From positions 1-40,695 of the forward strand of contig JAAUPE010000055.1 in the NCBI GenBank assembly GCA_012034595.1: a stretch of DNA of 40,695 bases. The letters run 5' to 3'. Below are positions 34,918-40,695 of this stretch, one piece after another. A model generated the notes under the pieces. That model did no database searches and was not told the origin of the DNA. It saw only the letters and a list, made by a program, of their open reading frames with translations. The position numbers and the translations under genes are program-made. Numbering within the stretch: the first letter of the stretch is position 1; the number at the start of each line of letters is the position of its first letter. This stretch comes from Calothrix sp. CSU_2_0. Lineage in GTDB: Bacteria; Cyanobacteriota; Cyanobacteriia; Cyanobacteriales; Nostocaceae.

Positions 34918-35847
34918 TTATTCCCCACTCCCTTTAATTACCTTTGCTCCTTGAGTCTCAATCGCAAGCGATCGCACTTCGGCTTTAATCCCTAATTCTT
35001 GCCAAGCTGATGCCATTGCCACCACAACATCAATCCCATGTACTGTGTCGGTTAAAGCTAAGAGGGTTGGACCAGCACCACTAATTACCATCCCCAAAGC
35101 TCCGGCAGAAATAGCCGCAGCCCTAACTTCGTCATATCCTTGAATCAGTGATTTCCTGTAAGGTTGATGTAATTTATCTTGCAAAGATGCTTGTAACCAA
35201 CTTTGTTTCCCAGTTTCCAAACCACGTAATAACAAACCCAGGTGGGAAATATTGAAAATCGCATCAGCACGACTAACTTCTGTTGGTAGTACCCGTCTTG
35301 CTTCGACTGTAGAAAGTTCAAATTCGGGAATTGCCACAACAGGAACAATAGTTTCATGCCAAGGAATATCGCAAATCTCCCAACCAGAAGCAGCAGTTGC
35401 AGCGAGACGACAACCACCAATTAATGCAGGGACAACATTATCCGGATGTCCTTCCATTGCGATCGCAAGTTCCATCACCTCAGACTGACTCAAAGGTTCC
35501 CCAGCGAGGACATTAGCACCAACTAAACCTCCAACAATCGCAGTTGCCGAACTACCCAAACCCCGCGCTAAAGGTACACCCAAACCAATTTCCATCTTTA
35601 CAGAAGGGGGAGTTTTTCCCAAGCGATCGTATAGTTTGAGAAAGCTTTGGTAGAGGAGGTTATCTTGAATGTTAGTGTTTACTCGCTCTGTTTCTTTGCC
35701 AGTGACAGTAATTTGTGTTTCGCGATCGTTCAGAAGAGTAAATTTAAACTCATTATATAAAGTCAAAGCTGCGCCAATGCAATCAAACCCTGCTCCTAAA
35801 TTGGCAGTGGTAGCAGGAACGGTAACGGTGACTGAAGAGTTAGACAT
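34918..35847 (-). CDS. thrB: Homoserine kinase
   Basis: 309-residue GHMP-family kinase that phosphorylates L-homoserine in threonine synthesis. Conserved blocks: VPATTANLGAGFDCIG at the N-terminus, the ATP loop LGVPLARGLGSSAT (89-102), EGHPDNVVPALIGG, and GMVISGAGPTLLAL near the C-terminus. The ATG at 35847 (MSNSSVTVTVPATTANLG) is preferred to an upstream TTG. The coiled-coil gene follows five bases after it. thrA and thrC are not here. Confidence 0.95.
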   Translation of the reverse strand: MSNSSVTVTVPATTANLGAGFDCIGAALTLYNEFKFTLLNDRETQITVTGKETERVNTNIQDNLLYQSFLKLYDRLGKTPPSVKMEIGLGVPLARGLGSSATAIVGGLVGANVLAGEPLSQSEVMELAIAMEGHPDNVVPALIGGCRLAATAASGWEICDIPWHETIVPVVAIPEFELSTVEARRVLPTEVSRADAIFNISHLGLLLRGLETGKQSWLQASLQDKLHQPYRKSLIQGYDEVRAAAISAGALGMVISGAGPTLLALTDTVHGIDVVVAMASAWQELGIKAEVRSLAIETQGAKVIKGSGE

Positions 35848-36111
35848 CTGGACACAATAGCTAATCAATCATTTAGCATCTCATGGATGGGGGACATTTG
35901 TTGATGAAATTTATGGGATTATTTTTTATGTTGCGATATGCCTCCGGCATTAAGCTCACAAAACTTTGCTGCTCTTGATGTATCCCCAGCAAGATTTCTT
36001 CCCTTATCGCAAATTAGTCACATGACTTGTTTCCTTGTCTCTGGCAAGGATTACAAAGTTGGAGGAACCCCGCCTCCAGTTATTATACGTATAAGAGCCT
36101 CTGTCAATACA

Positions 36112-36132
36112 TTCCCAGCCAGAGACTGGGAA
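36112..36132. repeat. Dispersed hairpin repeat
   Basis: Arms TTCCCAG and CTGGGAA with a 7-nt loop CCAGAGA. This word is a frequent intergenic repeat in filamentous cyanobacteria, from memory. Confidence 0.55.
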
Positions 36133-36224
36133 CGAGATACTACACAAAAACTGTATGAACTAAAATCATGGGAATTCCATCAAAGTCAACACCCTACACC
36201 AAACCAAACCGAAAAAAAATGTAG

Positions 36225-36243
36225 GGGTAGGGTTTCCCTACCC
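36225..36243. repeat. Compact 8-bp palindrome with 3-nt loop
   Basis: GGGTAGGG, loop TTT, CCCTACCC. Same architecture as the elements at 204-222 and 490-508. Confidence 0.6.
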
Positions 36244-36331
36244 TTGCTCTCGTGTTTCCCGAAAGTCGAATATACTCCATGTTGAGTTTCGTGTCATTGT
36301 ACACTCTACCCAATATTAAGACTAGATAGAA

Positions 36332-36940
36332 TTAAGAATTTTGGTATGCCTTAATAAAAGCTTTGACTGAATGCCCACAAGCATTCATCATAACTCCATT
36401 AATTGTACCGCTTACACCAGAGCCAATAATTGGCACGACTGTTGCAACATTTAACAATGTTCTTTCACCTGCCTTGGATATCAACTTAATTCCCAAAACT
36501 TTATTGATTTGTGCAAAAGTTTTACCTGGTATAGCCATTAATGCTCTTTGAATAGCTTTTTGAGCCGCTTGTGTTCCCAATTTATTCGCGAATTCTGATA
36601 TTGTAATTCCTACGGCAGCAGCTAAAACTAATGGTTTTGCGTAATCGCTAGTTACATCAATGCCATGAATTGTAAGCAACGTTGATGCTAACTTTACTTG
36701 CGAGAAAAGGGTGATTGCAACATCGCTAGGGATTCCAGCTAAACCGATAAGTCCGTTACCAATGCCATTACCAACTGACCAGAGTGTGGATTCATAAATA
36801 GCATGGTCTGCCATTCGCTCCTGATCGCCAAACCAGCGTGAATCATTAAGAAAAGTTTTACCCCATTCATTGCCTCCCTTAATCGCACTATCGATAGTTT
36901 GACCGATAACAGGCATTTCCATAATCGAATTGTAATCCAT
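36332..36940 (-). CDS. EcsC-like protein
   Basis: 202 residues. The segment GLAGIPSDVAITLFSQVKLAS followed by a GID stretch, and the C-terminal VVPIIGSGVSGTINGVMMNACG block, resemble the EcsC family (named after the third gene of the Bacillus ecs ABC locus). Several amphipathic, Gly/Ala-rich helices suggest membrane association. The ATG at 36940 has AGGTG about eight bases upstream. It is divergent from a small-protein/ABC-transporter cluster, which recalls the ecsABC association, although the orientation differs. EcsC itself has no firmly known biochemical role. Confidence 0.65.
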   Translation of the reverse strand: MDYNSIMEMPVIGQTIDSAIKGGNEWGKTFLNDSRWFGDQERMADHAIYESTLWSVGNGIGNGLIGLAGIPSDVAITLFSQVKLASTLLTIHGIDVTSDYAKPLVLAAAVGITISEFANKLGTQAAQKAIQRALMAIPGKTFAQINKVLGIKLISKAGERTLLNVATVVPIIGSGVSGTINGVMMNACGHSVKAFIKAYQNS

Positions 36941-37166
36941 GAGCTTTTCACCTCATTTATGCAATTTCTTGGTTTACAGTTTTATGATTCCCATTTTTAT
37001 TTCTACGCTAACAAATCGGTATTCTTACTTAAATATAGATTTTTTTACTTAATGTTATATCCTCTAAAAAAGTGGGAATCATAACATTAGTCAGAAAACT
37101 ACTTTACTCTGTAATAGATACTACGGCATTCTCTGATTATTACCATCAATTAGTCCCAATACTTTT

Positions 37167-37514
37167 ATGGAAATCCAACAATCTGCACAACCTTTTAAAT
37201 CTTGGATGAGACAAATACAAAAAATTCAGATTAAGACCATCATATTAATCTGTATTATTGTATGGACTCCTTTTTTGACAATTGCGACTTTACAGGTTCA
37301 ACATTCCTGCAATCCGATGATTGCATGGACTGTAAAAATCCCAGCATCATGTAATCAAGAAATAGTAAAAAACATCTACAAGAAAGAGTATCAAAAAGTA
37401 CGACAAGCGCTAGCAGTATATAAACAGAATCAACAGCCACATATTTTGAGCAATAATCTGAGTAACAATCTCAGAAAAATACAGATTTCAGTGATGAAAT
37501 CATTCGGGTTTTAA
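37167..37514 (+). CDS. Small membrane protein with two extracytoplasmic Cys
   Basis: 115 residues. A basic N-terminus precedes one transmembrane helix (about 24-44), then a non-cytoplasmic tail with Cys48 and Cys62 that could form a disulfide, and a basic Gln/Asn-rich C-terminus. No family is recognised. It is the first of three closely spaced + strand genes leading to the ABC fusion, 80 bases before the next. Possible roles are transporter accessory, immunity-like or substrate peptide; none is proven. Confidence 0.6.
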   Translation: MEIQQSAQPFKSWMRQIQKIQIKTIILICIIVWTPFLTIATLQVQHSCNPMIAWTVKIPASCNQEIVKNIYKKEYQKVRQALAVYKQNQQPHILSNNLSNNLRKIQISVMKSFGF

Positions 37515-37594
37515 TTCAAAATTATTGGTATCTTTTCTAGATGAGGTTCTAGCAAACTAAATTTTACACTGTCGATGATATTGAGGAACAAAAA

Positions 37595-37942
37595 ATGCAA
37601 AACCAAGAAAACAATTTTACTGTTGATACACAAGAAGGAATAGAAAATGCAAATCAAAATTCAAAGGTTGTATTGAGTAATAAAGTAATTGTGGGAGGTA
37701 TTTTACTGATTTGCATTATTGGAACACTTCTCTTAATCAATGGGGGTAATGATTTGTGCTTGTTTAGTACTTGTGGTTATAGTCGCTTTCATACTACATT
37801 TACAAGTGATTTTTGGTCTTATGCAGGTGGTGCAGCAACCATACTAGTCTTGACTTCATTTTTAGGAATGTCAATTCTACCTGCGGTTGGAATATCGGCA
37901 GGTATATGGCTTCTCATGTATACATCGCTTCACCTCTCTTAA
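37595..37942 (+). CDS. Small membrane protein with C-x4-C motif
   Basis: 115 residues. A hydrophilic N-terminus (1-29), a transmembrane helix (about 31-48), a short loop with Cys55 and Cys60 (CLFSTC), and a long Gly-rich hydrophobic C-terminal region (about 77-112) that may form two helices. GAGGA lies eight bases before the ATG. Only 29 bases separate it from the ABC fusion, so cotranscription is likely. The hydrophobic, Gly/Ala-rich C-terminus would also suit a membrane-active peptide precursor, but there is no leader motif to support that. Confidence 0.62.
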   Translation: MQNQENNFTVDTQEGIENANQNSKVVLSNKVIVGGILLICIIGTLLLINGGNDLCLFSTCGYSRFHTTFTSDFWSYAGGAATILVLTSFLGMSILPAVGISAGIWLLMYTSLHLS

Positions 37943-37971
37943 ATGAAAACTCAAATCTAATATACAAATAA

Positions 37972-38529
37972 ATGCTTAACTTAATTGAACTCAGGCAAGT
38001 AAGTAAAACATTCCGCAAAGGTTTTTCTGAAAGCACAATTCTCCAAAATATCGACTTAACAATACATAAAGGGGAATTTGTAGTTTTACGTGGTGAAAAT
38101 GGTGCAGGCAAAAGCACATTATTAAACTTAATCTTGGGACTAATTAAACCGAGCCAAGGTGAAGTAAAACTGATGGGAATTTCTCCACAAGATTCTGCAT
38201 CAAAATTAAGTGTTGGAGTGGTTTTACAAGAAACAACTATCCCCAAAAATGTAAAAGTCAAAGAACTTATCCAATTACTGCAAAGTTATTATCCTCAACA
38301 ATACTCTATTGAGGATGTTTTAAGAAAAGTCAAACTAGAAGACAAATCTGAAGCTTGGGCAAGTAGTTTATCTGGTGGACAAAAACAACGTTTGTATTTT
38401 GCTCTTGCATTAGTCGGAAATCCTGAACTTCTCATTCTAGATGAACCCACAAGAAATTTAGATGATAAAGGTTATAAAGAATTTTGGGAACAGATAACAG
38501 CTTGTTATCAACAGGGAATTACCATTTAA
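37972..38529 (+). CDS. ABC ATPase, N-terminal part of a frameshifted ATPase-permease fusion
   Basis: 185 residues of an ABC nucleotide-binding domain: Walker A GENGAGKST (41-49), Q-loop Gln86, signature LSGGQ (133-137), Walker B LLILDE (153-158). It ends abruptly at QQGITI. The next frame continues with LMVTNNNSDW, the position of the H-loop. Restoring one T to the TTT at 38525-38527 would join the two. The H-loop reads VTNN, so the switch His is replaced by Asn. Confidence 0.82.
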   Translation: MLNLIELRQVSKTFRKGFSESTILQNIDLTIHKGEFVVLRGENGAGKSTLLNLILGLIKPSQGEVKLMGISPQDSASKLSVGVVLQETTIPKNVKVKELIQLLQSYYPQQYSIEDVLRKVKLEDKSEAWASSLSGGQKQRLYFALALVGNPELLILDEPTRNLDDKGYKEFWEQITACYQQGITI

Positions 38530-39443
38530 TGGTTACGAATAATAATTCTGATTGGGAAAAACTCAATTATCTGGCAACACGCTACATTAACTTGCATAAA
38601 ATCAATAACTCTCCTTTCGGTGGGCAATTGAGTGAAGAAATAAACCAGACGAATAGTAATCAAATATCGACACAAAAGCAACAAAATAAAACTCATGAAA
38701 AAATATATTACAATTCATCTAACTACATATCAAAAATATTTAGAGAACAAATTTGGAACGAAATTCTTCAGCTATTACGTACACCAACATTTTTAGTAGG
38801 AATTGCCTTGTTTGCATCATTCGTTAGCTTTCTTCCATTTCGTGGGGAAAACGCAAAGGAAGCGCTGGCATCATTTAGTGTATTAATATTGCTCACTATT
38901 TGTATCGATCGTCTTGGTAAACGTATATCTGTCGAACGTGCAGAAGGTTGGTTAAAGCTACTTAAAGCTACTCCATTACCACCAGGAATTTATATAGCTG
39001 CAAAAGTTTTCACGACTTTGTTACTATCTGCCGTTACTCTCATATTAATTATGATATTGGGAGTTTGGCGACTAGAAATTGACGTAAATCCACAACAGCT
39101 TTTACTTCTCTTTATTGGCTTGATTCTAGGAGTAATTCCGTTCGCTATTTTAGGATTAGCACTATCATATTTAACTGAACCAAAAAGCTATGATTCTATA
39201 GCTGGGCTATCAATTCCGATTGGTTTAGCAACATCTGGGGCATTACAGTTAACAAAACCAAGTTTCTTCCCAAATATCGTCTTATTTTCCCCTTTTTATC
39301 ACTATCGAGAATTAACATTATGGGCAGCAGGAATTAATTATGACGAACATATTTTATTCCACCTACTATGGCTGATTTGGGCTGGATGTGTATTTGGATT
39401 ATTAGTAATTTGGGCTTATCAGCGTGACTCTGTAACTGAGTAA
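38529..39443 (+). CDS. ABC-2 permease part of a frameshifted ATPase-permease fusion
   Basis: Starting from the ATG that overlaps the preceding stop as TAATG, this is a 304-residue product. Residues 1-30 are the end of the ATPase (NNSDWEKLNYLATRYINLHK), then a polar linker of about 45 residues and a six-helix ABC-2 permease with the motif ERAEGWLKLLKATPLPPGIYIAAK. No stop separates the ATPase tail from the permease, so the intact protein would be one chain of roughly 490 residues. Such exporters move lipids, peptides or drugs; the substrate is unknown. Confidence 0.75.
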   Translation: MVTNNNSDWEKLNYLATRYINLHKINNSPFGGQLSEEINQTNSNQISTQKQQNKTHEKIYYNSSNYISKIFREQIWNEILQLLRTPTFLVGIALFASFVSFLPFRGENAKEALASFSVLILLTICIDRLGKRISVERAEGWLKLLKATPLPPGIYIAAKVFTTLLLSAVTLILIMILGVWRLEIDVNPQQLLLLFIGLILGVIPFAILGLALSYLTEPKSYDSIAGLSIPIGLATSGALQLTKPSFFPNIVLFSPFYHYRELTLWAAGINYDEHILFHLLWLIWAGCVFGLLVIWAYQRDSVTE

Positions 39444-40306
<863 letters not shown>

Positions 40307-40335
40307 AAAAAAAAACATACTTAATCAATTTTGTC

Positions 40336-40404
40336 AAGCATAGGTTTTAAGCGCGATCGCCTTTTGGCGGGTGCTTTGCACCATCGCGCTTAAAACCTAT
40401 GCTT
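40336..40404. terminator. Forked 22-bp stem with two apical hairpins and T-run
   Basis: The arms at 40336-40357 and 40383-40404 pair perfectly over 22 bases (AAGCATAGG...CCTATGCTT). The 25-nt interior folds into CGCC-TTTT-GGCG and GGTGC-TTT-GCACC. The plus strand then continues with a T-rich stretch. It lies 30 bases after the HIT gene and about 195 bases before psbA. It may terminate HIT transcription and insulate psbA. Confidence 0.6.
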
Positions 40405-40505
40405 TTTCAATTTCTGTAAGCTTTTGAATCATAAATTTTTACAATTCATAATATTTCTGATAGTGCTTACCGTACTTTTGATAACAAATACTTAATTAAA
40501 ATTTG

Positions 40506-40534
40506 TTTACAAAACTCAACTTTGCCTCTAATGT
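40506..40534 (+). promoter_or_regulatory. Candidate psbA promoter
   Basis: A -35-like TTTACA (40506-40511) and a -10-like TAATGT (40529-40534) are spaced by 17 bases. The transcript would begin near 40541, giving a leader of about 58 bases, similar to known cyanobacterial psbA leaders. Confidence 0.5.
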
Positions 40535-40598
40535 AGTAACCAAGGGAGTAAAACAACTCACCGACATTATTCATCACAAATAAAGCAATCATAAAAAC

Positions 40599-40695
40599 AT
40601 GACCGCAACCTTACAAAGACGCGAAAGCGCCAACGTATGGGAAAAATTCTGTAGCTGGATAGCTAGCACAGAAAATCGCATCTACATCGGCTGGT
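40599..40695 (+). CDS. psbA: Photosystem II D1 protein, 5' end only
   Basis: The window ends after 32 codons. The start [18 protein letters not shown] and the following NRIYIGW are characteristic of D1, the core subunit that binds the primary donor, QB and the manganese cluster. Residues used to tell D1 isoforms apart (such as position 130) lie beyond the window, so the isoform is not known. Partial by window edge, not truncated in the genome as far as can be seen. Confidence 0.95.
   Translation, partial: MTATLQRRESANVWEKFCSWIASTENRIYIGW

Larger units (their letters stand above)
35848..36331. other. Repeat-filled intergenic region
   Basis: Contains a hairpin TTCCCAG-CCAGAGA-CTGGGAA (36112-36132) typical of dispersed Nostocales repeats, a GGAGG...CCTCC inverted pair near 36061-36078, and the compact palindrome 36225-36243. 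The 115-codon frame at 35938-36285 is built from these repeats and is not accepted. Confidence 0.6.

Noticed and set aside
35938-36285. 115-codon plus-strand ORF
   Set aside because: It is composed of several dispersed hairpin repeats and has no domain or ribosome-binding site.
37595-37942. Circular bacteriocin precursor
   Set aside because: The hydrophobic Gly-rich C-terminus and nearby ABC exporter are suggestive, but there is no recognisable leader, circularisation motif or companion SpoIIM-like gene.

Overview
The window comes from a cyanobacterium, most likely a filamentous member of the Nostocales. It carries the start of psbA (photosystem II D1), ndhD, cyAbrB, proS, thrB, cobD, pyrR, a CYP120-type P450, two eukaryote-type Ser/Thr kinases and a PAS hybrid kinase. 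The HIP1 octamer GCGATCGC recurs throughout, and intergenic spaces hold heptamer repeats (STRR type) and several dispersed palindromes. The lineage is inferred from this style; no marker here fixes the genus.

Layout. 1-535: intergenic, with a five-unit 35-bp tandem array carrying HIP1 sites. 536-4856: proS (-), an acyltransferase-like gene (+), a YebC-family gene (-). 5322-10031: a lipoprotein sugar-type ABC binding protein (+), CYP120-like P450 (-), then a VOC protein and a degenerate serine recombinase in tight tandem (+). 10222-11762: a membrane protein gene split by a frameshift (-). 12191-18774: GT39-type glycosyltransferase (+), zinc-ribbon membrane protein (-), ClC-CBS protein (+), cyAbrB (-), cysteine-free Rrf2 regulator (+). 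19104-21043: cobD, pyrR and a 67-aa membrane protein (+). 21121-27610: a signalling block, all on the minus strand: response regulator, hybrid kinase and two paralogous Ser/Thr kinases. 28009-31900: a frameshifted phytase-like esterase (-), an SDR (-), a membrane-anchored helical-repeat protein (+). 32121-35847: tRNA-Val(GAC), ndhD (-), and thrB with a coiled-coil gene (-). 36332-39443: an EcsC-like gene (-) divergent from two small membrane proteins and an ABC ATPase-permease fusion (+). 39959-40695: a HIT protein and the 5' end of psbA (+).

Two themes stand out. First, five genes are each broken by what looks like a one-base deletion: the 10.8-kb membrane protein, the hybrid kinase, its response regulator, the phytase-like esterase and the ABC fusion. 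At least three of these lie in A or T homopolymers. Either the read data have homopolymer errors or this genome is accumulating pseudogenes; the sequence alone cannot decide. Second, mobile palindromic repeats are frequent. Some have entered reading frames: one adds about seven residues to a Ser/Thr kinase relative to its neighbouring paralogue, and another interrupts the catalytic domain of the recombinase.

The best candidate for an undescribed system is 36332-39443: an EcsC-like protein next to two small Cys-containing membrane proteins and a fused ABC-2 exporter with an Asn where the switch His is expected. Its substrate is unknown; peptide or lipid export with self-protection is only a hypothesis.
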